A stretch of 62,126 nucleotides of DNA from assembly GCA_021162615.1 (NCBI GenBank), contig JAGGYH010000098.1:1-62126 (forward strand), read 5' to 3'. Source of the DNA: Candidatus Aminicenantota bacterium. GTDB lineage: Bacteria; Acidobacteriota; Aminicenantia; Aminicenantales; Aminicenantaceae. Numbering within the stretch: position 1 is the stretch's first letter; each line of letters opens with the position of its first letter. This document shows positions 43,265 to 52,577 of this stretch, piece after piece. The notes under the pieces were generated by a model. That model was not told the origin of the DNA. It did no database searches and worked only from the letters and a program-made list of their open reading frames with translations. A program made the position numbers and the translations under genes.

Positions 43265-44569
43265 ATGAAGATCGGTGTCATCGGAACGGGATATGTCGGA
43301 TTGGTCACAGCGGTCGGGCTTGCTGATATGGGGCATAACGTCACAGGGACTGATAAGGTCACGGAAAAAATTGAAAAAGCATCAAGAGGCATAGTTCCGA
43401 TTTACGAGCCGGGCCTTGGTGATTTGTTGAGGAAAAACCTCAAGAAGGGAAACCTGTGCTTTAACTCAGATCTTGAAGAAACCATAAGGTCTTCTGATGT
43501 GCTTTTTGTGTGTGTCAATACACCCCAGAGGAAAGACGGAAGTGCTGATATGACGTTCGTAGAGGGGGTATCGCGTTGTATCGCTGAAAATCTGAATGGA
43601 TACAAGCTGATCGTTGAAAAAAGCACGGTTCCTGTCCGGACATCTTCCTGGATTAAACGCACAATGACACTTTACAAGGCCGGTGAATGTTCTTTTGATG
43701 TGGCCTCAAATCCTGAATTTTTAAGAGAAGGTTCGGCTGTATCGGATTTTCTTGATCCTGATCGCATTATCATTGGGGTGGAATCTGACAAAGCAAGGGA
43801 TATGCTTTTAAAAATCTATGAGAAATATAAGGACAAGATTTACATAACAAATATCGACACAGCCGAACTTATCAAGCATGCGTCCAATTCTTTTCTTGCC
43901 ATGAAGATATCTTATATAAACTTGATTTCCGATCTATGCGAAAAAACAGATGCGGATGTGGAGTTTGTTGCCAAAGGGATGGGATTGGACTCTCGAATCG
44001 GGAAACAGTTTCTTCAAGCCGGATTGGGATACGGCGGTTCCTGTTTCCCCAAAGATGTCCGGGCTCTGGTTAAAATGGGAGAAGACCTGGGTATTGATAT
44101 GAAGCTGCTGAAAGAGGTCGACAGGATAAATATGGCGAGAACAGATATGTTCATAAAAAAAGTAAAGAACGCTCTGTGGATACTGAAGAACAAGAAACTG
44201 GCTGTTCTTGGACTGGCTTTTAAGCCCAGGACAGATGATATTCGGAACGCTCCCAGTATTCATATCATTGAAAGGCTTTTGGAGGAAGAAGCCCGGCTTT
44301 CTCTCTATGACCCGGAGGCGGTAAAAAACATAAAGGCGCTTTTCCCTGAGGGCAGGCCGGAGATCCTTTATGCGGCGTCAGCTTACCAAGCATTGGAAGG
44401 AGCGAACGCAGCTCTCTTTGTGACCGAGTGGGAGGAGCTGAAAAACCTGGACTTGAAAAAGGCCAAAAAATTAATGGAGAATCCCATAATCATTGACGGC
44501 CGAAATATATTTAAACCAGGGGACGTGAGAAAGCTGGGGTTCGAGTACTACTCCATCGGCAGAAAATAA
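43265..44569 (+). CDS. ugd: UDP-glucose 6-dehydrogenase
   Basis: 434 aa. Oxidises UDP-glucose to UDP-glucuronate with 2 NAD+, providing uronic acid for surface polysaccharide. The N-terminal Rossmann motif is GVIGTGYVGLVTAVGLAD. NPEFLREGSAVSDFLDPDR and the catalytic Cys260 in GYGGSCFPKDV are present, as is the C-terminal domain GLAFKPRTDDIRNAPS. The SD is AAGGAG. It converges on the sugar-phosphate transferase gene, 6 nt away. A UDP-sugar other than glucose is possible but less likely. Confidence 0.94.
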   Translation: MKIGVIGTGYVGLVTAVGLADMGHNVTGTDKVTEKIEKASRGIVPIYEPGLGDLLRKNLKKGNLCFNSDLEETIRSSDVLFVCVNTPQRKDGSADMTFVEGVSRCIAENLNGYKLIVEKSTVPVRTSSWIKRTMTLYKAGECSFDVASNPEFLREGSAVSDFLDPDRIIIGVESDKARDMLLKIYEKYKDKIYITNIDTAELIKHASNSFLAMKISYINLISDLCEKTDADVEFVAKGMGLDSRIGKQFLQAGLGYGGSCFPKDVRALVKMGEDLGIDMKLLKEVDRINMARTDMFIKKVKNALWILKNKKLAVLGLAFKPRTDDIRNAPSIHIIERLLEEEARLSLYDPEAVKNIKALFPEGRPEILYAASAYQALEGANAALFVTEWEELKNLDLKKAKKLMENPIIIDGRNIFKPGDVRKLGFEYYSIGRK

Positions 44570-44575
44570 TCAGGG

Positions 44576-46003
44576 CTAGAAGGCTCCTTTTTGGGAAAAG
44601 AGGATTCTGAGGCTTTTCAACAATATCACGATATCCATCCAGACAGACCAGTTTCTAATGTAGTATTCGTCGATCCTGAGCCGCTCATCAAAAGGGAGAT
44701 TTGACCTGCCGCTGACCTGCCATAATCCGGTTAAACCGGGTTTGACTCTGGTTATCGTGCTGAGGGATTGGTCGCTGTCTTTGACTTCCTCTGGCAGATA
44801 CGGGCGCGGTCCCACAATACTCATATTCCCTTTAAGAACATTGAAAAGCTGGGGAAGTTCATCCAAACTGAATTTTCTGATTAACCGGCCGACCCTGGTT
44901 ATCCTGGGGTCATAATTTTTTAACTTTTTGTATTTTTCCCATTCGCCTCTTGCTTTTTCATCTGATTCCAAATATTTGATGAGCCTGGTTTCATTGTCAT
45001 TATACATAGAGCGAAACTTATAAAGATGGAACAATTTTTTGTCTTTTCCGATTCTTTCCTGAACAAAAAAAATATTTCCTTTTGTGTCCAGTTTTATCAT
45101 AAGAGCGGTTACAAGGAAGATCGGCATGGTTAAGACAACCAGAAACAGAGCAAAAAGGATTTCAAAGAAGTTTTTTAAGAGGAGGTTCCAGGGTTTGACC
45201 AGGTTCCTTTTCAGATAAAGGGTAAATATATTTCCTATGACTTCTATGTTGACCCCTTCTGTAATAAAATCGCCGCTTCTCGGTATGATCCACATGGATT
45301 CGCAGTTCTGTTCACAAAGGGACAGTATTTTTTTGAACTCTTTACGGGATTTATGAGGCGTTGCCACCATGATATCTTTTGATTGATAGGTTTTGGATAT
45401 CTCTGCGATTTTTGACAGGGGCCCTAATACTCTTATACCCGCGAATGTCTTCCCTATGAGCTCCGGGGAATCTTCGATGAGGGCGGTTACTTCATAACCC
45501 ATTGTCCTGTTTTTTTTTATGTTTCTGATAACCTGAAGGCTTGTTTCATGGACTCCTACCATTATCAGTTTCTTTTTCCAAAGATTGAATCTTATAAGGC
45601 TTGTTTTTACAATAAAACGGAACAATGGAAAGAGAAACAAACTGAGTACCCATGCAAGCACAACCGTGGTTCTTGAGAAGTTAACCTCAGCTTTTGCCAG
45701 GAAGATAGCGATCATTATAAAGGCAGAGGAGAAAGTAGCGCTTTTAATGAGTGTTTTGACTTCTTCCCAAAAGGGAAACCGCTTGGTATAGAGCTTTTTA
45801 TAGCTGAAAACCAGGATCCAAACCAGAACCATGAAACAATAGGAAAGATATGTTGAAAAAGGGAACATACCAATACTGCGGTATCTCTTGAAGACCAAAA
45901 CAAGTATTTCACCTCTTATGAGATTGGCGAGGTAAAAACTCAAAAGAACAACGATGATGTCAGTGATAACAAGAGCAAAGAATGAAATGATTTTTTTTCT
46001 CAT
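44576..46003 (-). CDS. Polyprenyl-phosphate sugar-1-phosphate transferase (WbaP/WcaJ-like)
   Basis: 475 aa. Four N-terminal membrane segments (about 5-130) and a CoA-binding-like soluble domain (about 135-265, LIMVGVHETSLQVIRNI) are followed by a re-entrant segment near 280-300. The catalytic bacterial sugar transferase domain contains GNIFFVQERIGKDKK, LYKFRSMYND, DELPQLFNVLKGNMSIVGPRP and LTGLWQVSGRS. It transfers a hexose-1-phosphate to undecaprenyl phosphate, the first step of repeat-unit assembly. It is divergent from the Wzy-like gene. Confidence 0.92.
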   Translation of the reverse strand: MRKKIISFFALVITDIIVVLLSFYLANLIRGEILVLVFKRYRSIGMFPFSTYLSYCFMVLVWILVFSYKKLYTKRFPFWEEVKTLIKSATFSSAFIMIAIFLAKAEVNFSRTTVVLAWVLSLFLFPLFRFIVKTSLIRFNLWKKKLIMVGVHETSLQVIRNIKKNRTMGYEVTALIEDSPELIGKTFAGIRVLGPLSKIAEISKTYQSKDIMVATPHKSRKEFKKILSLCEQNCESMWIIPRSGDFITEGVNIEVIGNIFTLYLKRNLVKPWNLLLKNFFEILFALFLVVLTMPIFLVTALMIKLDTKGNIFFVQERIGKDKKLFHLYKFRSMYNDNETRLIKYLESDEKARGEWEKYKKLKNYDPRITRVGRLIRKFSLDELPQLFNVLKGNMSIVGPRPYLPEEVKDSDQSLSTITRVKPGLTGLWQVSGRSNLPFDERLRIDEYYIRNWSVWMDIVILLKSLRILFSQKGAF

Positions 46004-46038
46004 TATTTTTTTAATACAATACAGCAGTCAAAAAAAAG

Positions 46039-46067
46039 TTGAAAGAAGTATGACAAACTAATAATAT
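46039..46067 (+). promoter_or_regulatory. Putative promoter of the Wzy-like gene
   Basis: TTGAAA (46039-46044), a 17-nt spacer and TAATAT (46062-46067), 12 nt before the ATG at 46080. No SD is seen between, and the predicted leader is about 5 nt. Confidence 0.45.
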
Positions 46068-46079
46068 CCTAAATATATC

Positions 46080-48131
46080 ATGGATTTCAAACTAAAAACA
46101 TTCCTATCAGCATTGGCGGCAGGGACTGTTTTTGTATTCATATATATGAGGTATCTGCCTTTGGTTTTTCCATTCCAATATATTTTGATCTCTCTTTGCT
46201 TGCTGGTTTTTTTGGTGACCGTATTCAATAGGACCTCCGGAGCTCTTATCATTGTTTTTTGTCTGCCTGTCATAAACAGCCTTCCTCATTTTTTTTCTCT
46301 GAAAGCATTGAATCCTCTGATTTTCCTTTTTTATTCTTTTTTAATAGGGTTTTTGATCCATCAGAGCTTTAGCGGAGACTCTTTGAGCCTAAAGAGTCTG
46401 TTGAGGCTTCCCATAATCGGAACTTCTGCTCTAATCGGGATATCTGCCTTGCTGACCTTTTGGAGGTACACGAATTTTTTCCCCATATACGGCAGCACTG
46501 TCTATGACCTGACTATTAATGTTATTGGCGTAAAAGCAGGGGGAGCTATTGAAAGGATCGTGTTCGATACTTTGATCTATGCAGCGGGATTCATCTGGTT
46601 CTTTATAATCATTAATATCTTTAAAAACAAGGATGTCATAAAAAAGGCTCTGATTCTCCTTTCGTCCTCTGCATTCCTTTCATTTTGTTTTGGTTTGTAT
46701 CAGTCATATTCAAATTTAGATCTGGGAAATACTCCTTTTTTCATTTCGCTCAAACGGGCTAACGGTCTTTTTTCCGACTCAAATGCTTTGGGAGTCTTTA
46801 TTGCCTTTGGTATCCCCATCTTTGCAGGCGGATTTCTTTCTTTTAAGAACTGGGAAAGGCTGATTTTTATACCGCCTGTTCTAGCCGGGATCTTGCTTAT
46901 CCCAGGAAGCGGATCCAGGAGTGGTTTTTTAGGGATTGTCATTGCTGCGGTCCTCATGGCTGCCTTTTACATAAAAAACACAAGGGTTTTCAGCAAAAGT
47001 AATCCCAGGCAGTTCAGAAAAGCGGTGATTTATTCGGTGGCGTCTTTTTTGCTTGTCATATTGCTTTTTGTTGTCCTGTTAACCGGAAATTCCACCCTGA
47101 GTGATAGATTTAAATCCAACATTGCGCATTTTTCAGAAGAAAATTTTTTAGAGGAAATAGCCCAAGGAAGAACATATATATGGGAAGCAGGATTGATGAT
47201 GTGGGAGGAAAATCCTCTAAGCGGCATAGGGCTGGGCTCTTTTACAGTGGAGCTGCCTAATTACTATAAGAAATACAATATAATGGAGGTGCGATACAAC
47301 GATAAGGGAAGAACTCCTGATGTGCTCGTGGATACGGCTGATAATTTTTATATTCAAATTTTATCAGAGCTCGGAATCATCGGATTGGTTTTCTTTTTGT
47401 GGATTTTTTATCTTATTGTCCGGCAAGTCTTTAGAAGCGTATACAGAAAGGTTTTGAGTGCTGGAGTGAGGGGAGTTCTAATTGGAATTTCCGCATCATT
47501 GATATCTCTATTTGTTCTTTTTCTGTTTGGAATCCATATACTGCATTTTGAGATCCAGTTGGTGTTTTGGCTTGCTGTTGGGATTCTGTTTTCACTGACA
47601 TCTGAAGGGGAAAAGAAAAGAGACAGATCTCCTCTGAAAAAGGAATTTGTTGTCTTTCTGGTAATCCTTTTTACGGCATTTCATGTCTGGGGTACTTTTC
47701 GTGATTTATCCCTGAAGGAAAGGAGTGAGGAGTTTAACCTCAAAAGCAATTTTGGTTTTTATGAACAGGAGATGATGCAGCAGAGGCCTTTCAGGTGGAC
47801 GAAAAAGAATGCGGGATTGACCGTTCACATAGACAAGCCAGTTTTGAGCCTTGCTGTTCTGGCATCCCACCCTGATATTCAAGAGAATCCAGTGACTCTG
47901 GAACTGTACTTCATAAAAGAATTATTCAGGGAAAAGAGATTCCTGGATAGAGTCATAATCAAAAAAAGCAGCTGGATCGACTTGAAATATGATCTTTCCT
48001 CTGAGGCAGGGTCAGAGGGGATCCTGCTTTTGAAAGTGAGCCGTACATGGCGGCCCATAAAAATGCTCGGGACTCCGGACCCCCGGCCCCTGGGCGTGGC
48101 CGTGAGTGAGTTAGAGTTTAGAAGCAAATAA
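46080..48131 (+). CDS. O-antigen ligase/polymerase-like (Wzy/WaaL) membrane protein
   Basis: 683 aa with about 11-12 hydrophobic segments up to residue 540, then a soluble C-terminal domain of about 130 residues (KKNAGLTVHIDKPVLSLAVL). The large periplasmic loop has features of the Wzy_C/ligase family: GSGSRSGFLG, then QGRTYIWEAGLMMWEENPLSGIGLGSF and DTADNFYIQILSELGIIGL. It polymerises or ligates lipid-linked glycans in the inner membrane. The extra C-terminal domain is not recognised. It is convergent with hypE. Confidence 0.82.
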   Translation: MDFKLKTFLSALAAGTVFVFIYMRYLPLVFPFQYILISLCLLVFLVTVFNRTSGALIIVFCLPVINSLPHFFSLKALNPLIFLFYSFLIGFLIHQSFSGDSLSLKSLLRLPIIGTSALIGISALLTFWRYTNFFPIYGSTVYDLTINVIGVKAGGAIERIVFDTLIYAAGFIWFFIIINIFKNKDVIKKALILLSSSAFLSFCFGLYQSYSNLDLGNTPFFISLKRANGLFSDSNALGVFIAFGIPIFAGGFLSFKNWERLIFIPPVLAGILLIPGSGSRSGFLGIVIAAVLMAAFYIKNTRVFSKSNPRQFRKAVIYSVASFLLVILLFVVLLTGNSTLSDRFKSNIAHFSEENFLEEIAQGRTYIWEAGLMMWEENPLSGIGLGSFTVELPNYYKKYNIMEVRYNDKGRTPDVLVDTADNFYIQILSELGIIGLVFFLWIFYLIVRQVFRSVYRKVLSAGVRGVLIGISASLISLFVLFLFGIHILHFEIQLVFWLAVGILFSLTSEGEKKRDRSPLKKEFVVFLVILFTAFHVWGTFRDLSLKERSEEFNLKSNFGFYEQEMMQQRPFRWTKKNAGLTVHIDKPVLSLAVLASHPDIQENPVTLELYFIKELFREKRFLDRVIIKKSSWIDLKYDLSSEAGSEGILLLKVSRTWRPIKMLGTPDPRPLGVAVSELEFRSK

Positions 48132-48142
48132 GCTACGCCACA

Positions 48143-49129
48143 TCAGCAGATTCGGGGCAGAAGCTCTGAAGTCAAAGGCTCAAGAAGTCTCAATCCCCCT
48201 GAAAGAGTGGAGAGCAGAAGTTCACCGGGTCTGCCCAGCTTGTCATCAACACGGCCTATGACCTCAGCTGTTTCTCCATTTTTATTTTTACGTATTTCTT
48301 TCACTGCGCTTTCTGTTTTTTCTTTTTCTACGACAAGGAGAGCCCTGCCTTCACAGGCCAAATACAAGGGATCAATACCCAGGAGTTCACTTGCAGCCTG
48401 AACAGGTTGGGATAAAGGTATTTTTTCTTCTTCTATAATGACTGAAAAAGGAAGTTTTTCCGAAAGTTCGGAAAGCACTGTGGCCAATCCGCCTCTTGTG
48501 ATATCGCGCATCCATAAAGCTCCCTTTTTCCATAAAGGCAGGAGAAAATTAAGAGGAGCGCAGTCACTTTTTACTTCTGCTTCTATTCCGAATTCTTCCC
48601 TCGCCAGCATGATCGCGAGACTGTGTTCTCCGAGTGTGCCCGTTGTGATGATCGTGTCTCCGGGTTTGATTTTTTTAAGGGATGGTCTGGCAAATAGAGA
48701 GCCCACTCCGGCGGTATTGATAAAAATTTTGTCTCCCTGTCCCTGTTTGACTACTTTGGTATCACCGGTGGTTATAGAGACGTGGGCTTTGTCAGCCGCT
48801 TCTTTTACAGATTTCAGTATTCGTATCACCGTATTCAATTCAAGCCCTTCTTCTATGATCAAGGAAAGGGAAAGGAATTCAGGTTTGACTCCGGAGACAA
48901 TCAAATCGTTTACAGTTCCGTTAACGCTCAGAGACCCTATGTCGCCGCCGGGAAAGAAAATCGGGTCAACAACATAACTGTCAGTTGTAAATCCGATCTT
49001 ATTGGGCAGCAGAGCTGAATCAGACAGCTCATTGAGAAAAGGGTTGCTGAATATCTTGACAATATAGTCGTCTATAAAATCGCGCATGATTTTTCCGCCG
49101 CTTCCCATTTCCAGACTGATTTTTTTCAC
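48143..49129 (-). CDS. hypE: Hydrogenase maturation protein HypE
   Basis: 328 aa. HypE dehydrates the carbamoyl group on its C-terminal Cys to thiocyanate, giving the CN ligands of the NiFe site. The conserved terminus PRIC is intact. The N-terminal EMGSGGKIMRDFI and DSYVVDPIFFPGGDIG and the PurM-like ATP-binding segments are present. GTG 49129 has an excellent AAGGAGG SD 5-6 nt upstream and gives the normal length. A TTG at 49189 overlapping hypD would add about 20 unusual residues. Confidence 0.93.
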   Translation of the reverse strand: MKKISLEMGSGGKIMRDFIDDYIVKIFSNPFLNELSDSALLPNKIGFTTDSYVVDPIFFPGGDIGSLSVNGTVNDLIVSGVKPEFLSLSLIIEEGLELNTVIRILKSVKEAADKAHVSITTGDTKVVKQGQGDKIFINTAGVGSLFARPSLKKIKPGDTIITTGTLGEHSLAIMLAREEFGIEAEVKSDCAPLNFLLPLWKKGALWMRDITRGGLATVLSELSEKLPFSVIIEEEKIPLSQPVQAASELLGIDPLYLACEGRALLVVEKEKTESAVKEIRKNKNGETAEVIGRVDDKLGRPGELLLSTLSGGLRLLEPLTSELLPRIC

Positions 49130-49185
49130 CTTTGCCTCCTTTGTTTCATGCTTTGTGTTTTGGGTTTCCCGGTATTGGTTTTCAT

Positions 49186-50286
49186 TCAATCCTTATCCCC
49201 ATACTTAAAGGATGCCAGGCAGGCTCCCTCGTAAGATACCATGCAGGGCCCCTGCGGAGAGTCCGGTGTGCATCCTTTTGAAAAAAGAGGGCATTCAGAC
49301 GGCAGTATTTTACCTTGAAGCACATCTCCGCAGCGGCATCCTGGAAGGTCATGACTGTGAGCTTCTATCTTCATTTTGTATTTATATTCAGAATCAAAAT
49401 CCTTATATTCATGTTTGAGCTTTAATCCGCTGCCGGTGATATATCCGAGACCGCGCCAGTGGCTGTCTTTTTTCTGGAACATTTCTGCCATGACGGCCAC
49501 TGCAGACGGATTCCCGTTGGGTCTGACCACTCTGTTGTATGTGTTGTCAACGATGGGATTTGAATTTATTATTTGATTTTGTATGGATAAAAGAGACATC
49601 AGTATATCTCCGGGCTCAAAACCTGTAATAGCACCGGGAATCGAGTAATGCTCTGGAATGAATTGAAAGGGTTTTTCACCAATGATCGCGCTCACATGAC
49701 CGGGATAAAGAAATCCCTGGATCCGATTGTCTTTGGACTCCACAATGGTTTTGAGCGGAGGTGGAATCAGCCAGAGAGCAGAGAGAAGGGAGAAATTATT
49801 CAAATGGTTCTGGACAGCATATTTCACCGTGACAGCGATAGAGGGAATGGTCGTTTCAAAGCCAACCCCAAAAAAAACAACATCCTTTTTCGGGTTTTTT
49901 TTGGCTATGTTTAAAGCATCGAAGGGAGAATAAACGATTTTCACCTGTGAGCCTTTTTTAGGCACTGTGGTTTGAATAGAGCCTTTGCTTGTGGGCACTC
50001 TGGTCATGTCTCCAAAAGTCGTTAGTATAAAATTTTCGTTTTCAGTGATGAGGTCAATAGCTGCTTCATGTATTTCATTAGGGGTGATGCAAACGGGGCA
50101 TCCCGGTCCTGAAAGCATCGAGATCCCTGCCCGGCTGAGCATTTTTTTGAGACCGTATCGGTGTATGACCATGGTGTGGGTGCCGCACACTTCCATTATT
50201 TTTAAAGGTCCAGGGAGAGAGGGGGCCCTTTCCCTGATGTCAGACAGAAGCCCTTTTATGACATTTTTATTGCGTAGTTCTCTCAT
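49186..50286 (-). CDS. hypD: Hydrogenase maturation protein HypD
   Basis: 366 aa. This Fe-S scaffold assembles the Fe(CN)2CO unit with HypC. The motifs KIMEVCGTHTMVIHRYG, LSGPGCPVCITP and YPGHVSAIIG are present. The C-terminal cluster ligands CRCGD, SECPLF and GPCMVSYEGAC are intact. The short region before ATG 50286 comes from a family A repeat: its terminal GTCAGGTTA ends 5 nt before the start and provides the only SD-like bases. The repeat separates hypD from hypC. Confidence 0.94.
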   Translation of the reverse strand: MRELRNKNVIKGLLSDIRERAPSLPGPLKIMEVCGTHTMVIHRYGLKKMLSRAGISMLSGPGCPVCITPNEIHEAAIDLITENENFILTTFGDMTRVPTSKGSIQTTVPKKGSQVKIVYSPFDALNIAKKNPKKDVVFFGVGFETTIPSIAVTVKYAVQNHLNNFSLLSALWLIPPPLKTIVESKDNRIQGFLYPGHVSAIIGEKPFQFIPEHYSIPGAITGFEPGDILMSLLSIQNQIINSNPIVDNTYNRVVRPNGNPSAVAVMAEMFQKKDSHWRGLGYITGSGLKLKHEYKDFDSEYKYKMKIEAHSHDLPGCRCGDVLQGKILPSECPLFSKGCTPDSPQGPCMVSYEGACLASFKYGDKD

Positions 50287-50290
50287 GAGT

Positions 50291-50366
50291 TAACCTGACC
50301 TATTCATAAAAAAATGGCGATGAGCATTTTATTGCAGCAACCTTGACTTGTTCATCATCCAGGTTA
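50291..50366 (+). repeat. Shortened family A repeat (copy R10)
   Basis: 76 bp: TAACCTGACCTATTCATAA at the left end and CATCCAGGTTA at the right. The interior is reduced to GGCGATGAGCA and TTGCAGCAACC. It lies between hypC and hypD. Confidence 0.82.
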
Positions 50367-50391
50367 GTAAAGCAAGAGTGCATGTCCGGAT

Positions 50392-50634
50392 TTATCTTTG
50401 TTCTTTTATGTTCTCAGAAAATTCCGTGTATTCCCTGATGAGTTCGAGTGTTTCTTTAGCCTCTTGCTCATTAAGTTTTGATATGGCAAATCCTGCATGG
50501 ACGATCACCCAGTCTTCGGGCTTTACATCTTCCAGCAAAACAAAATTTGTTTTAACTCTGGTGCCGAGATAGTCTATTTTACCTTGTTTGTTTTCATCCA
50601 CACTGATAACTTTAGCTGGAATTCCTAAGCACAT
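50392..50634 (-). CDS. hypC: Hydrogenase maturation chaperone HypC
   Basis: 80 aa. It begins MCLGIPAKVISV with the essential Cys2 that binds the iron unit in complex with HypD. The middle has KTNFVLLEDVKPEDWVIVHAGFAISKLN, a complete HypC/HupF signature. The order is hypC-hypD-hypE on the minus strand. hypA, hypB, hypF and the hydrogenase itself are not in the window. Confidence 0.95.
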   Translation of the reverse strand: MCLGIPAKVISVDENKQGKIDYLGTRVKTNFVLLEDVKPEDWVIVHAGFAISKLNEQEAKETLELIREYTEFSENIKEQR

Positions 50635-50737
50635 TTTATTTATTCCTCTTTATTTTCCAATTTACTTTCCAAATTCAGGTTACTCTATGAAGAACTTATG
50701 TGTATTATAACTGAGTAAGTCTTATCCATCAACTTTT

Positions 50738-50814
50738 TAACCTGACCTATTCATAAAAATGGCTCTGAATTTCAGTAGGCTTACACATCCTAAGCTCATG
50801 AATAATATAGGTTA
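50738..50814 (+). repeat. Shortened family A repeat (copy R11)
   Basis: 77 bp. The left end TAACCTGACCTATTCATAA and the right end (complement TAACCTATATTATTCATGA) form a good terminal inverted repeat. The interior differs from other copies. It lies directly upstream of the uppS promoter. Confidence 0.78.
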
Positions 50815-50827
50815 GCTGACTCTGTCT

Positions 50828-50856
50828 TTGACAATAATGACAGCAGTTTCTATAAT
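50828..50856 (+). promoter_or_regulatory. Consensus sigma70 promoter of uppS
   Basis: TTGACA (50828-50833), a 17-nt spacer and TATAAT (50851-50856), a perfect consensus. Only 6 nt separate the -10 from the uppS ATG at 50863, so the predicted start site is the ATG itself. Confidence 0.75.
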
Positions 50857-50862
50857 GACCCT

Positions 50863-51633
50863 ATGATTGAAAGCTTGAGAGGATTTATCAAACCGGGAAG
50901 CGAGGAAGAAGCCCTGATTCAAAAGATTGATTTTTCAAAACTGCCCAAACACGTTGCCGTTATTATGGATGGAAACGGACGTTGGGCGAAGATGAGGAAT
51001 TTACCAAGAGTGGAAGGACATAAAGCCGGATTAAAAGCAGTGAAGGAAATTGTTGAAACATGTCCCCGTATGGGGATAAAATATCTGACTTTATATGCCT
51101 TTTCCAAAGAAAACTGGAAAAGGCCGCAGAAAGAAGTCAAAACACTCTGGGGACTTTTAGCAAATTATTTGAAGAAAGAATCAAGTGTTTTGGTGAAAAA
51201 TGAATTCAGACTCAATGTCATTGGACAGATGGAGCAGATTCCGGAAAGAACGAAAAAAGAACTCGTGAGAGTCATGGATATGACCAGGAATTATGACAAA
51301 TTCATTATAAATCTGGCCCTTAATTACAGCGGTCGTTCTGAAATCGTTGACGCTGTAAAAAAAATATTAGATACAGACAGGATAAAAGGGAATGATTTAA
51401 ATGAGGAGTTGTTTTCAAAATATATATACACATCTGGGATCCCTGACCCAGACCTTCTCATAAGAACAAGCGGAGAGCTGAGGATATCGAATTTTCTTCT
51501 CTGGCAGATTGCTTATTCTGAAATTTGGGTGACTCCTGTTTACTGGCCTGATTTTAATAGGCGGAATATGATCGAAGCCATACTGGAATACCAGAGTCGA
51601 GAACGGAGATTTGGAGATATAAAGGCTGGCTGA
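50863..51633 (+). CDS. uppS: Undecaprenyl diphosphate synthase
   Basis: 256 aa. cis-Prenyltransferase that makes the C55 lipid carrier from FPP and IPP. HVAVIMDGNGRWAK carries catalytic D36, followed by GHKAGLKAVKEIV, TLYAFSKENWKRP, LNYSGRSEIVDA and PDLLIRTSGELRISNF. The start gives about 27 residues before the catalytic motif, normal for the family. No SD precedes it; a consensus promoter ends 6 nt upstream. It begins the cluster uppS-cdsA-dxr-rseP-ispG. Confidence 0.96.
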   Translation: MIESLRGFIKPGSEEEALIQKIDFSKLPKHVAVIMDGNGRWAKMRNLPRVEGHKAGLKAVKEIVETCPRMGIKYLTLYAFSKENWKRPQKEVKTLWGLLANYLKKESSVLVKNEFRLNVIGQMEQIPERTKKELVRVMDMTRNYDKFIINLALNYSGRSEIVDAVKKILDTDRIKGNDLNEELFSKYIYTSGIPDPDLLIRTSGELRISNFLLWQIAYSEIWVTPVYWPDFNRRNMIEAILEYQSRERRFGDIKAG

Positions 51634-51666
51634 CAGAGGATTCTAAAAGAGGAGAAAACCAAAAAA

Positions 51667-51701
51667 GCTCACCGCCATTTTTTTATGAATAGTTCAGGTT
51701 A
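51667..51701 (-). repeat. Half family A repeat (copy R12)
   Basis: Left half only, minus orientation: CACCGCCATTTTTTTATG, then AATAGTTCAGGTTA ending at 51701. It lies between uppS and cdsA. Confidence 0.7.
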
Positions 51702-51763
51702 GTATAATGATTGTTTATAGTCCGTGACTTAAGAGAATATGATATGGGAAATAAAAGAGAAAA

Positions 51764-52576
51764 ATGGACATATTAAAAAGAACCCTGACAGCACTCGTTC
51801 TTCTCCCCCTCTTGTTTTTATTGGTTCAGTTTTCTTCAAAAGTCTTCTTTTTTATAGTGATACAGATAATCGTGCTCTTATCTCTTTATGAATTCTATGA
51901 CCTGTCTCGGAAAAAAAGAGTATACCCTAAGAGAGCTCTGGGCATGATTCTTGCGCTGCTTATTGGGGGGACTTTCCTTTTTGATAAATTTCCTTTGGGA
52001 TTGGCGCTGTTTGCGGGGCTTTTGATTTTAACGGTCGTGTATCTTGTTTCCATAACAGCACTTGAGGAACTAATGGCTTTTCCGTCTGAGGCGGCACTGA
52101 CTTTTTTCGGTGCTTTTTATTTAAGCTTTACCTTGAATCATATCATTCTTCTCAGACAGGATTTCGGGCCTTTTTATATTTATTTTTTATTAATAATTGT
52201 GTTCACCAGTGATACCGGAGCTTTTCTTATCGGGAAGAAATGGGGGAAACATAAAATGGCCGCTTTGGCAAGCCCCAATAAGACCTGGGAAGGAAGCGCG
52301 GCCGGTGTTGCTTCTGGCATTGTTTTTGGTGTGGCCGCCGGATTCGTATTGTTCGGAAAAGATATTTTGATATGGAAGGTCGTTCTTATTGCTTTTATGA
52401 TACAGGTCATTGTTCAATTGAGCGATCCTCTTGAATCTCTGTTTAAAAGAGCGGCGGGAGTCAAAGATTCTTCACATATTTTACCCGGTCACGGGGGAAT
52501 GCTGGATAGGACAGACAGTCTTGTTCTGGCTATTCCTTTTTTTTATTATGTATTGAAGTATTTAGGAATGAGCTGA
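51764..52576 (+). CDS. cdsA: Phosphatidate cytidylyltransferase
   Basis: 270 aa with about eight membrane segments. Forms CDP-diacylglycerol from phosphatidate and CTP. The CdsA signature is intact at the C-terminus: SDPLESLFKRAAGVKDSSHILPGHGGMLDRTDSL. FTSDTGAFLIGKKWGKHK and LASPNKTWEGSAAG are also present. It lies 130 nt after uppS, with a half repeat in between, and 1 nt before dxr. Confidence 0.95.
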   Translation: MDILKRTLTALVLLPLLFLLVQFSSKVFFFIVIQIIVLLSLYEFYDLSRKKRVYPKRALGMILALLIGGTFLFDKFPLGLALFAGLLILTVVYLVSITALEELMAFPSEAALTFFGAFYLSFTLNHIILLRQDFGPFYIYFLLIIVFTSDTGAFLIGKKWGKHKMAALASPNKTWEGSAAGVASGIVFGVAAGFVLFGKDILIWKVVLIAFMIQVIVQLSDPLESLFKRAAGVKDSSHILPGHGGMLDRTDSLVLAIPFFYYVLKYLGMS

Positions 52577-52577
52577 T

